From Alistipes ihumii AP11 (GTDB taxonomy: Bacteria > Bacteroidota > Bacteroidia > Bacteroidales > Rikenellaceae): a stretch of DNA of 64,000 nucleotides. The stretch spans positions 558,001 to 622,000 of the forward strand of contig NZ_CP102294.1 of assembly GCF_025144665.1 (NCBI RefSeq). The letters are read 5' to 3'. Shown here piece by piece: positions 16,934-25,180 of the stretch. The notes beneath the pieces were generated by a model. That model made no database searches, was not told where the DNA came from, and saw nothing but the letters and a program-made list of their open reading frames with translations. Position 1 is the stretch's first letter, and every line of letters begins with the position of its first letter. The translations under genes and the position numbers were made by a program.

Positions 16934-19234
16934 ATGAAACATACGTTACAGGTCATGCTCCTGCTGGCCTCTTGTCTGTCTTCGGAACACATGCGCGCGC
17001 ACGGTCCCGAACACGGTACGAACCAACTTTCGGGACGGATCGTCGATGCCGAAACGAATCAAGGAATCGCCTATGCGGTCATCCAGATCGAAGGAACCAC
17101 GCTGGGAACGGCGACCGACACAGCCGGATTCTATTCCCTCTCGCGTCTGCCCGAAAGCAGACCGATTACGGCCGTCGCCTCGGCCGTCGGTTACGACCGG
17201 CAAAAACAAACCGTCGCCATCATCGCCGGACAGCAGACCCGGCTCGACTTCAAGCTGCGCTCCACGGCGATCATGGAACAGATCGTCGTCACGGCAGACC
17301 GTCAGGCCACCAAGCGTACCGAAGCGCCTACCGTCGTCAACGTACTCTCGTCGAAACTGTTCGATCAAACCTCCTCGGGCAACATAGCCGACGCGCTCGG
17401 ATACGTTTCCGGCCTGCGCATGGAATATACCTGCTCGAATTGCGGAACTTCGCAGATCCGGATCAACGGGCTGGAAGGCCAGTATTCGCAGATTCTGCTC
17501 GACAGCCGCCCCGTATTCAGCTCGCTGGCAGCGGTCTACGGTCTCGAACAACTGCCGGCCGGCATGGTCGACCGGGTCGAGGTGATCCGCGGCGGCGGCT
17601 CGGCCCTGTACGGATCGAACGCAATCGCCGGCGTCGTGAACATCATCACCAAGGAACCGCACCGCAACTCGGTCTCGCTGGCCAACACGACGGGATTCAC
17701 GGAGTCGGGCACGGCCGACGTCAATACCTCCCTCAACGCTTCCATGCTGTCGGACGACCGCCGGGCGGGAGCCTACCTGTTCGCATCGGTCCGCAACCGC
17801 GACAACTACGACCGCAACGACGACGGTTTCTCGGATATTCCGAAGGTCGCCTCGCAGATTGCCGGCTTCCGCGCCTATTACAAGACAGGAGCCTATTCCA
17901 AACTGACTTTCGAATACCACCATATCAACGATTTCCGCCGGGGAGGAGACCACCTCGAACGGCCGCCCCACGAATCGGATATCACCGAGCAGGCCCGCCA
18001 CTCGATCAACGGAGGCGGCCTTCAATTCGACCTCTACACGCCGAACCAACGCCACAAAATAGGAGTGTACGCCTCTTATCAGGACGTGCGGAGGGAAAGC
18101 TACTACGGAACGGACAAAAATCCGGACGCCTACGGCAAAACATCCGACAACACGCTTGTGGCGGGCGCGCAGTATACCTACCGGATGCACAAGTTCCTGT
18201 TCCTGCCGGCCCACCTGACATTCGGCATGGAATACAATCGCAACAACCTGCACGACCGGATGCTCGGTTACGACCGCGACATGCGGCAGATGAGCTGCAC
18301 CTACGGAGGCTACGTGCAGAACGAGTGGGAGAGCGAACGGCTCAATTTCGTGATCGGCGCGCGCATCGACAAGAACAACCGGATCGGCAATCCGGTGTTC
18401 AGTCCCCGGGCTAACATCCGCTATACGCCCGTAAGGAACGTGATTCTCCGAGCGGGATACACGTCGGGATACCGGGCTCCGCAGGCCTACGACGAGGACC
18501 TGCACGTCAACGCCGTAGGCGGCAACGTATCGCTGATCGTTCTTGATCCCGACCTCAAGCCGGAGTACTCGAACAGCTTCACGCTGTCGGCCGATCTCTA
18601 CCGCAACACGGGCAAGGTGCAGCTCAACCTGCTGGCCGAAGGATTCTACACGAGCCTCGACGACGTATTCTTTCTCGAAGAGCGGGCGCCCGACGCGGAA
18701 GGCAACCTGATCTTCATGCGGACGAACGCCCGAGGAGCGACGGTGCGGGGCATCAACTTCGAGGCGAAAGCGGCGCTCGATCCCGACAATTATATCCAGG
18801 CAGGATATACCTATCAGCGAAGCACATACAAGGAGGCGATGAGCTGGAGTACCGGCGCGTCGCAAGCCAAGGAGAAGCGGATGCTCCGCTCGCCCGACCA
18901 TTACGGATACGTTTCGCTGAACGGATCGCCGGCGAAAAGCCTGAGCGCATCGGTCTACGGAACCTTCAGCGGCAGCATGCTCGTACCGCACTATTTCGAG
19001 AACCCGGACGACGACCGACTCAAGGAAACGCCGTGCTTCTTCGATCTCGGAATCAAGCTGTCGTACGACATCGCGCTGACGCGCCGCGTCACGATGCAGG
19101 TCAGCGGAGGGGTCAAGAACGTGCTCGACAGCTTCCAGAAAGACATCGACCGGGGCAAGACCAAGGATGCCGGCTACATATACGGCCCGGCTTTCCCTCG
19201 CACGTTCCATTTCGGAGTACGCTTCACGATGTAG
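16934..19234 (+). CDS. TonB-dependent outer membrane receptor with a Cys-x-x-Cys plug
   Basis: A 766-aa receptor (start MKHTLQVMLLLASC, chosen over an in-frame upstream Met without signal features). The order is signal peptide; HGPEHG just after it; a carboxypeptidase-regulatory-like beta domain (about 35-110, LSGRIVDAETNQGIAYAVIQ); a plug (about 115-240, including RINGLEGQYSQILLDSRPVF and VEVIRGGGSALYGSNAIAG); and a 22-strand barrel ending in FHFGVRFTM with the terminal aromatic expected for BAM insertion. The plug has Cys167-Ser-Asn-Cys170. It is not a SusC: it has no SusD partner and belongs to the siderophore/vitamin/metal type. With the His-rich neighbour, metal or metal-complex uptake is the likely role. 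Confidence 0.88.
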   Translation: MKHTLQVMLLLASCLSSEHMRAHGPEHGTNQLSGRIVDAETNQGIAYAVIQIEGTTLGTATDTAGFYSLSRLPESRPITAVASAVGYDRQKQTVAIIAGQQTRLDFKLRSTAIMEQIVVTADRQATKRTEAPTVVNVLSSKLFDQTSSGNIADALGYVSGLRMEYTCSNCGTSQIRINGLEGQYSQILLDSRPVFSSLAAVYGLEQLPAGMVDRVEVIRGGGSALYGSNAIAGVVNIITKEPHRNSVSLANTTGFTESGTADVNTSLNASMLSDDRRAGAYLFASVRNRDNYDRNDDGFSDIPKVASQIAGFRAYYKTGAYSKLTFEYHHINDFRRGGDHLERPPHESDITEQARHSINGGGLQFDLYTPNQRHKIGVYASYQDVRRESYYGTDKNPDAYGKTSDNTLVAGAQYTYRMHKFLFLPAHLTFGMEYNRNNLHDRMLGYDRDMRQMSCTYGGYVQNEWESERLNFVIGARIDKNNRIGNPVFSPRANIRYTPVRNVILRAGYTSGYRAPQAYDEDLHVNAVGGNVSLIVLDPDLKPEYSNSFTLSADLYRNTGKVQLNLLAEGFYTSLDDVFFLEERAPDAEGNLIFMRTNARGATVRGINFEAKAALDPDNYIQAGYTYQRSTYKEAMSWSTGASQAKEKRMLRSPDHYGYVSLNGSPAKSLSASVYGTFSGSMLVPHYFENPDDDRLKETPCFFDLGIKLSYDIALTRRVTMQVSGGVKNVLDSFQKDIDRGKTKDAGYIYGPAFPRTFHFGVRFTM

Positions 19235-19260
19235 GCGGGCCGCGCTGACGCGCAAGCATG

Positions 19261-19298
19261 CATCCGGGCCCGTGAAACGGGGTCCGGATGTTGTTTTT
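19261..19298 (+). terminator. terminator of the TonB receptor gene, sharing bases with the next promoter
   Basis: Arms at 19261-19271 and 19280-19290 (CATCCGG/CCGGATG plus CCC/GGG with one G-T pair) are followed by TTGTTTTT. The TTG of this U-tract is also the best -33 element of the next gene. Confidence 0.65.
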
Positions 19299-19321
19299 CC
19301 CGTCCGGCTTCCGTACTTTTA
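19291..19321 (+). promoter_or_regulatory. promoter of the P1 peptidase gene
   Basis: TTG at 19291-19293 and TACTTTTA at 19314-19321 (one mismatch to TAnnTTTG) are 20 bp apart. The ATG is at 19345. Confidence 0.5.
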
Positions 19322-19344
19322 CGAAAAAACCAGACCAACAACGC

Positions 19345-20454
19345 ATGAAAGCATTTCTTCTGTCGCTCGGCCTTCTCATGGCGGCGGGCACGCTTGCCGG
19401 CCAAAGCCGGATGCGCGACTACGGAATCGAGTACGGTATTTTCAGAACCGGACCGCTCAACGCGATCACGGACGTGAAGGGCGTCCGGGTCGGCCACACC
19501 ACGCTGATCGAAGGCGACTCGGTACGCACGGGCGTCACGGCCGTCATTCCCCATCCCGGCAATATTTTCCGGCACAAGCTGCCGGCAGCCGTCTGCATCG
19601 GCAACGGTTACGGCAAAATGGCCGGTTACACGCAGATCAGGGAATTGGGAAACATCGAAACCCCGATCGTGCTGACCAACACGCTCGGCGTGGCGGCCGG
19701 TCTGGACGCGCTGATCGACTACACGCTCTCGAATCCCGAGAACGGCGACGTCAAGTCGGTCAACGGGGTGGTGGGAGAGACCAACGACGGAACGCTGAAC
19801 GACATTCGCGGACGGCACGTCACCAAAGAACATGTGCTCGCGGCCCTGCGCAACGCCAAGGAAGGCCCCGTAGCGGAAGGCAACGTGGGAGCCGGCACCG
19901 GAACGATCTGCTTCGGCTTCAAGGGCGGTATCGGCACTTCGTCCCGGGTGCTGCCCGCACGGTACGGAGGCTACACGGTAGGCGTACTGACGCAGACCAA
20001 CTACGGCGGCGTGCTCGAGATCGCGGGAATACCTGTCGGGCGATATCTGGAGAACTATCCGTACCGCGATGCCGTGCTGCAGGATACGGACGGATCGTGC
20101 ATAATCGTGATCGTCACGGACGCGCCGCTGGATGCCCGAAATCTCGAACGGCTGGCCAAACGGGGCATGATGGGACTGTCTCGAACCGGGGGGATAGCCA
20201 GTAACGGCAGCGGCGACTACGTGATCGCCGTATCGACCGCTTCGGAAAACCTGATCGACGATCGGAACGCGTACTACACCCCCAAGCTTCTGCATAACGA
20301 AGCGGTATCTCCGCTATTCGAGGCGGCCATCGAGGCGACGGCCGAAGCGCTGTGGAACTCGCTGTTCGCCGCCGAAACGATGACCGGCTCCGGAATCACC
20401 GTCGAAGCCTTGCCCGTCGAACGGATTCTCCCCCTGTTCAACAAAAAGCGGTAG
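19345..20454 (+). CDS. P1 family (DmpA-type) aminopeptidase, secreted
   Basis: A 369-aa self-processing N-terminal nucleophile peptidase. DmpA-like enzymes release N-terminal residues such as D-Ala or beta-amino acids after autocleavage at a Gly-Ser bond. A signal peptide (MKAFLLSLGLLMAAGTLAGQ) predicts export. Family landmarks are AITDVKGVRVGHTT, NGVVGETNDG, EGNVGAGTGT and the cleavage region DGSCIIVIVTDAPL. The expected nucleophile is Ser251, as the first residue of the C-terminal subunit. The start was chosen for the signal peptide; an upstream Met at 19288 lies before the promoter. Confidence 0.92.
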   Translation: MKAFLLSLGLLMAAGTLAGQSRMRDYGIEYGIFRTGPLNAITDVKGVRVGHTTLIEGDSVRTGVTAVIPHPGNIFRHKLPAAVCIGNGYGKMAGYTQIRELGNIETPIVLTNTLGVAAGLDALIDYTLSNPENGDVKSVNGVVGETNDGTLNDIRGRHVTKEHVLAALRNAKEGPVAEGNVGAGTGTICFGFKGGIGTSSRVLPARYGGYTVGVLTQTNYGGVLEIAGIPVGRYLENYPYRDAVLQDTDGSCIIVIVTDAPLDARNLERLAKRGMMGLSRTGGIASNGSGDYVIAVSTASENLIDDRNAYYTPKLLHNEAVSPLFEAAIEATAEALWNSLFAAETMTGSGITVEALPVERILPLFNKKR

Positions 20455-20912
20455 CGAGCGACGGACGGATCCGGAAAGGATTTCATACGACGAAACCGGA
20501 AATATCGGGAACTCGAAAGCCGATACGGCAAAGGGGCGAAATTCACTCGGAGCCGATTCCGTCGCTCCGCTCGTCCCGATTCCCGAAGATTCGTATTATA
20601 TCGCACCGGAAAGGCGAGCGCTTGCCGGTAGAAAGCCCCGTCCCGCAAGCCCACCGTTAACGGACAGACATATCCCGGAGCGGACTTGCTACGGTTTTCG
20701 GAACGACAGCCGGGCCCGAACGACGAAATCCGAGGATACGAGGTCCTATCATGCCGCCGGGGAAAAGCGAGGCGAGAAATTATTCATTCGGATCGGCAAA
20801 AATGCCATAAAACCGGACGACTGAACCGACAATCGAAAGCGGACAGTCCGTCCTTCTCCCGGGAAACTCGCGGTCGGAAAGGTCGGCGCACTGGGATACA
20901 TACGGACACAAA
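20455..20912. other. gene-free region between convergent genes
   Basis: About 460 bp between the P1 peptidase and galK. Open frames here are short and compositionally biased. I see no gene and only the galK-side hairpin at its end. Confidence 0.5.
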
Positions 20913-20937
20913 CCGCCGCCCCTTCACGAGGCGGCGG
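20913..20937 (-). terminator. probable terminator of the truA-galK operon
   Basis: Arms CCGCCGCC (20913-20920) and GGCGGCGG (20930-20937). On the minus strand the stem is followed by TTTGTGT. It lies 28 bp past the galK stop. Confidence 0.55.
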
Positions 20938-20965
20938 CCCATTGAGATACGGTTTGCGCCGGAGG

Positions 20966-22111
20966 CTACCCGATGCGTCGGGCCCCTTGAGAAATGTTGA
21001 CCTCGATCACGCGCGGAGCATGCCCGAAACGATGCGCGAACCGGTCCGTAGCCTCGGCCAGATAGCCGTCGTAAGCCTCGGCGCGAACCAGATTGATCGT
21101 GCAGCCGCCGAAACCGCCGCCCATCATCCGCGCGCCCAGCACGCCGTCGGTCCGATGACCGATATCGGCCAAGAAATCGAGCTCGTCGCAGCTCACCTCG
21201 TACTGCCTGCTCAGCCCCTCGTGCGATCCGTTCATTTTCTGTCCGAACGTGACGTAGTCGCCTTTCTCGAGCGCCGCGCAGGCATCAAGCAAACGCTGGT
21301 TCTCGTCGACGACATAGCGGCAGCGGCGGTAGACGACCTCGTCCATTTCGCCTTTATAGGTATCGAGCATGTCGGCCGTCACGTCGCGCAGCGATTCGAC
21401 GCCTCCCACATGCCGGAGCACGACGGCCACACCGGCCTCGCACTGAGCGCGGCGGACATTGTACTCCGACGAGGCGAGCGTATGCTTGACTTGGGTGTCG
21501 AACAGCACGACGCGGCAGCCCTGCGGATCGAACGGTTCGAGCTTGTACTCGAGCGACCGGCAGTCGAGGCGAATCACATGGCCCGCCTCGCCGAACAGCG
21601 ACGCGAACTGGTCCATGATACCGCAGCGGACGCCGACGTAGTTATGCTCGGTCATCTGTCCGATCTTGGCCAGTTGTTCCCGGTCGAACCCGAGACCGTA
21701 TGTCTCGTTGAGCGCGAATCCGACGGCGCTCTCGAGCGCGGCCGAGGACGAGAGGCCGGCGCCGAGAGGCACGTCGCCGCCGAACGCCATGTCGAACGGC
21801 AGAATCAGCGCCCCGCGCTTCTCCATCTCCTGGCACACGCCGTACACGTAACAAGCCCACTGCTGCAAAGGTTTTTCGCCGTGCAGGTCCAGTTCGACCG
21901 TCTCGTCGTAATCGAGCGAGTGCACCCGACAGACCGTACCGTCATTGGGTTTCAAGGCCACGTAGATCGCCTTGTCGATCGCCCCGGGCAGCACGAAGCC
22001 GAGATTGTAATCGGTATGCTCGCCGATCAGGTTGACCCGACCGGGCGAGGCGAACAGCGAGGCTCCGTCGCCGAACATCGCTTTGAATTTCTCCTGAATC
22101 TTGGTTTTCAT
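20966..22111 (-). CDS. galK: galactokinase
   Basis: A GHMP-family kinase of 381 aa that phosphorylates galactose to galactose-1-phosphate (Leloir pathway). All three GHMP motifs are clear: the galactokinase signature GRVNLIGEHTDYNLGFVLP near residue 24, the ATP loop VPLGAGLSSSAALESAVG, and the C-terminal RMMGGGFGGCTINLV. It follows truA by 12 bp and appears co-transcribed with it, which is an unusual pairing. No galT or galE is in the window. Confidence 0.96.
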   Translation of the reverse strand: MKTKIQEKFKAMFGDGASLFASPGRVNLIGEHTDYNLGFVLPGAIDKAIYVALKPNDGTVCRVHSLDYDETVELDLHGEKPLQQWACYVYGVCQEMEKRGALILPFDMAFGGDVPLGAGLSSSAALESAVGFALNETYGLGFDREQLAKIGQMTEHNYVGVRCGIMDQFASLFGEAGHVIRLDCRSLEYKLEPFDPQGCRVVLFDTQVKHTLASSEYNVRRAQCEAGVAVVLRHVGGVESLRDVTADMLDTYKGEMDEVVYRRCRYVVDENQRLLDACAALEKGDYVTFGQKMNGSHEGLSRQYEVSCDELDFLADIGHRTDGVLGARMMGGGFGGCTINLVRAEAYDGYLAEATDRFAHRFGHAPRVIEVNISQGARRIG

Positions 22112-22123
22112 AGGTCGTATGAT

Positions 22124-22882
22124 TTAGTTCGTAGTGTCGACATAGATCCCGTCCGGATACTTCACATCCGTCAGAAACAGCCCGTGAGCCGGCGCCGAGC
22201 ATCCGGACAGGGAACGGCTCCGTCCGTCGATTACGGCCCGCATGTCCTCCGGACTCATCTTGCCGCGCCCGACGTCGAGCAGGGTTCCCACGATGGCCCG
22301 CACCATATTGCGCAGAAAACGGTCGGCAGCAATCGTGAACACGAGCAGATCGTCCTCTCGGTCCCACCGGGCCCGATCGACGCGGCACACGTTCGTCTTG
22401 TTGTTGGAATGCAGCTTGGCGAAGCTCGTAAAGTCGCCGCAGCCTATCAGCAACGCAGCCGCCTCGTTCATTCGCTCCGCATCGAGCGGCAAAGCGTAGC
22501 GGAAGGCCGTATCGCGCCGGAACGGGTCTTTGCGCAGCGCGACGTAATACTTATACTCGCGCTGTACGGCGTCGAAACGGGCATGCGCGTCGTCGCGGAC
22601 CCTTCTCAGAGCGCTCACGGCAATGTCGTCGGGCAGCACGGCATTCAAATGGTAGCAGAACCGGGCCGGATCGTCCACCGCCCGCTCCGCGTCGAAATGG
22701 GCCACATAGAACGAGGCATGCACGCCCGTATCGGTCCGGCCGGCCCCGACGACGGGAGTCTCGTGCCGGAGCAATGTGGAGAGCGCCTGCTGCACGGCCT
22801 GCTGCACGGACGGATCGCCGGGCTGCACCTGCCACCCGCAATAGGCTTTGCCCGAATAGGAAAGTTCCAGAAAATAACGCAC
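22124..22882 (-). CDS. truA: tRNA pseudouridine(38-40) synthase
   Basis: Converts uridines 38-40 in the anticodon arm of many tRNAs to pseudouridine. The 252-aa protein (from GTG) shows RYFLELSYSGKAYCGWQVQ, the catalytic Asp motif AGRTDTGVHA and FLRNMVRAIVGTLLDVGRG. The GTG start at 22880-22882 is preferred. The only upstream ATG (22945) lies before the -7 element at 22902-22909, and its extra residues do not match the family. It is the first gene of a truA-galK operon. Confidence 0.93.
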   Translation of the reverse strand: MRYFLELSYSGKAYCGWQVQPGDPSVQQAVQQALSTLLRHETPVVGAGRTDTGVHASFYVAHFDAERAVDDPARFCYHLNAVLPDDIAVSALRRVRDDAHARFDAVQREYKYYVALRKDPFRRDTAFRYALPLDAERMNEAAALLIGCGDFTSFAKLHSNNKTNVCRVDRARWDREDDLLVFTIAADRFLRNMVRAIVGTLLDVGRGKMSPEDMRAVIDGRSRSLSGCSAPAHGLFLTDVKYPDGIYVDTTN

Positions 22883-22901
22883 CTTATTATCGGTTTGAGA
22901 A

Positions 22902-22909
22902 CAAAGATA
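22902..22909 (-). promoter_or_regulatory. -7 element for truA-galK
   Basis: The minus strand reads TATCTTTG, 19 nt upstream of the proposed truA GTG start. It decides the start codon choice. Confidence 0.6.
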
Positions 22910-23013
22910 GCATTTTCGCCGAGAGAATGAAACCCTGCCGCCCAAAACGGCGAATCCCGCCGCTGCCGAAAATCGCAGCGACGGGATCCGACTCGTCCCC
23001 GAATACGCAAAGG

Positions 23014-23550
23014 CTACTTTTTCAATTCTTCGAGCAGCCGGGGCATCATCGTCCAGATCGTGCCCTCGTCACGAGCCGTCCAGAAATTCCCATCGACGGC
23101 GAAAGGCTCGTCGACGGCCTGGCCCTGAACGATCGCGGCTTTGGCCAGCGGATGCACGGAAAGCTTACGGCCCGACGCTACGCCCGCCTTCTCGAACATC
23201 ATACCGGCAGCGCAATGGCCGATCACGATCTTATCCCGACCGGCGAACTCCCTGATCACTTCCATCAGATCGAGATTGTACGGCTCGCCGGCATGCCGGG
23301 CGAACACGGGCACGGCATCGCCGCAGCTGAACACGAGCGCATCGTAATCGTCCGCATGTCCCTTCAGAGCTGCCACCGTATCGTCTGCCGTGAGCCGTAT
23401 GCCGGAGTTGGTTCCGATCTCCCGACGGTCCGCCACGGCATATACCCGATACGGGATTCCGTTCTCGTAAAACGCTTCCAAATACTGGAAAAGGCCCATT
23501 CCGTTCACCGGATCGACGGCCAAGACAGCTACTTTCTTCGCCATAACCAT
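23014..23550 (-). CDS. DJ-1/PfpI family protein
   Basis: A 178-aa DJ-1/PfpI superfamily protein; members act as chaperones, deglycase-like enzymes or stress proteins. The fold is shown by VAVLAVDPVNGMG at the start, DYDALVFSCGDAVP in the middle and the nucleophile elbow IVIGHCAAGMMFEKAGV with the reactive Cys113. Met1 or Met3 could start the protein. It is transcribed divergently from an HxlR-type regulator that has its own N-terminal Cys, and the two promoters overlap, so it is probably that regulator's target. The exact activity is unknown. Confidence 0.88.
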   Translation of the reverse strand: MVMAKKVAVLAVDPVNGMGLFQYLEAFYENGIPYRVYAVADRREIGTNSGIRLTADDTVAALKGHADDYDALVFSCGDAVPVFARHAGEPYNLDLMEVIREFAGRDKIVIGHCAAGMMFEKAGVASGRKLSVHPLAKAAIVQGQAVDEPFAVDGNFWTARDEGTIWTMMPRLLEELKK

Positions 23551-23591
23551 AATTTTTTAAATGAAACGATAGTTCTTATTAGTAAGTCTGT

Positions 23592-23599
23592 TATATTTG
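23592..23599 (+). promoter_or_regulatory. -7 element for the HxlR regulator gene
   Basis: TATATTTG fits the -7 consensus. It implies a leader of ~105 nt to the ATG at 23713. Confidence 0.45.
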
Positions 23600-23606
23600 T
23601 ATATGG

Positions 23607-23637
23607 CAAATGTAGGCTTCCTCCGGTACAAATACAA
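23607..23637 (-). promoter_or_regulatory. promoter for the DJ-1/PfpI gene
   Basis: The minus strand has TACATTTG (23607-23614) and TTG (23635-23637) with 20-bp spacing. The element lies 7 bp from the divergent -7 box, so one bound regulator could affect both directions. Confidence 0.55.
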
Positions 23638-23712
23638 GAACGCACCTCGGAATAAGCCGATTACACGGCTGTAACGATTACTGGTTGTCAAATCATTCGG
23701 AGATCGAAAAAA

Positions 23713-24060
23713 ATGCAAAATTTTCACCGCGACGGAGTCTGTCCGGTCAGAGACGTGCTGTGCAGACTGGGCGACAAATGGACGACGCTCGTGCTGGTCA
23801 CCCTGCATGCGAACGGTATCATGCGCTTCAGCGACATCCAGCGGACGATCGGCGATATCTCGCAGCGCATGCTGACGGTCACCCTCCGCTCTCTGGAAAC
23901 GGACGGCATGCTCGAGCGAAAGGTTTATGCTCAGGTACCTCCCAAGGTAGAATACCGCCTGACCGAACGCGGCCGCAGCCTGATGCCGCACATTGAGGGA
24001 CTGGTCGAATGGGCGCTGGCGAACAAAGACGGCATTCTGAATGACCGGAACCGTACATAG
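23713..24060 (+). CDS. HxlR family winged-helix regulator
   Basis: A 115-aa MarR-like DNA-binding protein of the HxlR family. Typical features are GVCPVRDVLCRLGDKWT (Cys10 and Cys17), the recognition region IMRFSDIQRTIGDISQRML, RSLETDGMLERK and the wing VEYRLTERGRSL. Several HxlR proteins sense electrophiles or oxidants through an N-terminal Cys, and Cys10 sits in that position. It is divergent from the DJ-1 gene, a likely target together with itself. Confidence 0.92.
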   Translation: MQNFHRDGVCPVRDVLCRLGDKWTTLVLVTLHANGIMRFSDIQRTIGDISQRMLTVTLRSLETDGMLERKVYAQVPPKVEYRLTERGRSLMPHIEGLVEWALANKDGILNDRNRT

Positions 24061-24335
24061 AACCCGTAACGGCATATGTAGCCTAATCGCCCCATGTCCA
24101 AACCTGTTCTTGCGCTTCCGTGCCGATCGCCGCGAGGCATCGGCCCGGAAACGAACAGAGGAAAAAGCTCCGGTTCCGGAGTACGCTGAGGGCCGCTATG
24201 ATCCGCGCAATGGCAAACCGGCCATCCGCTCCACCCGACATAAGGTTCCATCGCGAAACGAAGCCGTCAGACGATTTTCCCGCACAGGCGGCATGTTATC
24301 CGACCGGCACGGAGCGAATCTTTTAAAAATTAGTG
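24061..24335. other. intergenic region, no gene seen
   Basis: About 275 bp between the HxlR gene and the dapB promoter. No hairpin with a U-tract, repeat or plausible gene was noticed. Confidence 0.4.
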
Positions 24336-24343
24336 TAAATTTG
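24336..24343 (+). promoter_or_regulatory. -7 element for dapB
   Basis: TAAATTTG lies 20 nt upstream of the dapB ATG. Confidence 0.6.
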
Positions 24344-24363
24344 CAGGGACAAAACCGCCGATT

Positions 24364-25083
24364 ATGAAAATTGCACTGATAGGATACGGCAAAATGGGAC
24401 GCGAGATCGAGCGGATTCTCGTCGAGCGCGGCCACAGCATAGCCCTGATCGTCGACCGGGACAATACGGACGATCTGACGCCCGAGAACCTGCACGGAGT
24501 CGACGCGGCGATCGAGTTCACGACTCCCTCGACGGCGTTCGACAACCTGCGTATCTGCTTCGAGGCGGGCGTACCGGTCGTATGCGGCACGACGGGCTGG
24601 ACCGAGCGGCTCCACGAGGCGGAAGCCTTGTGCCGTCAGCACGGCGGAGCCTTTTTCTACGCATCGAACTACAGCATCGGGGTCAACGTCTTCTTCGAGG
24701 TGAACCGCAAGCTGGCCGAACTGATGAATCGTTTCGGAGCCTACGACGTAACGGTCGAAGAAACGCACCATACGCAGAAAAAGGACGCTCCCAGCGGCAC
24801 GGCCATTACGCTGGCCGGAGATATTCTCGACCGAATAGACCGCAAGACGCGCTGGACGAGCGGCACGACGACCGAGCCCGACGCGCTGGAAATCGCTTCC
24901 GTACGCCGCAGCGTCGTGCCGGGCATCCACACGGTTACCTACGAGTCGGAAGCGGACGTGCTGTCGATCACGCACTGCGCGAAAAATCGGTGCGGGTTCG
25001 CTACGGGCGCAGTGATGGCAGCCGAGTTCGTCGCCGGCAAAAAGGGAATATTCTCGATGAAGGACCTGCTGGGACTGGAATAA
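24364..25083 (+). CDS. dapB: 4-hydroxy-tetrahydrodipicolinate reductase
   Basis: NAD(P)H-dependent reductase of the lysine/diaminopimelate pathway, making tetrahydrodipicolinate. The 239-aa protein has the nucleotide-binding MKIALIGYGKMGREIER, the VCGTTGWTE region, and the catalytic/substrate signature EETHHTQKKDAPSGTA with its His-His pair and Lys. It is slightly shorter than proteobacterial DapB, as usual in this phylum. It heads a cluster with lepB (97 bp downstream). Confidence 0.96.
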   Translation: MKIALIGYGKMGREIERILVERGHSIALIVDRDNTDDLTPENLHGVDAAIEFTTPSTAFDNLRICFEAGVPVVCGTTGWTERLHEAEALCRQHGGAFFYASNYSIGVNVFFEVNRKLAELMNRFGAYDVTVEETHHTQKKDAPSGTAITLAGDILDRIDRKTRWTSGTTTEPDALEIASVRRSVVPGIHTVTYESEADVLSITHCAKNRCGFATGAVMAAEFVAGKKGIFSMKDLLGLE

Positions 25084-25180
25084 GAGCCGGCCGAGCCCAT
25101 AAAAACGATACGAAAACCGACCGAAACGCCGTTTGTCGTCCGAACGGCCGCAGGGCCAATAAAAACACACAAGAATAGAA

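Noticed and set aside
16800-16934. Cobalamin or other riboswitch before the TonB receptor
   Set aside because: The space is only ~130 bp and lacks the conserved boxes; the palindrome fits a protein operator better.
20942-22930. 662-aa antisense frame over galK and truA
   Set aside because: Both sense genes carry catalytic motifs; the antisense frame does not.
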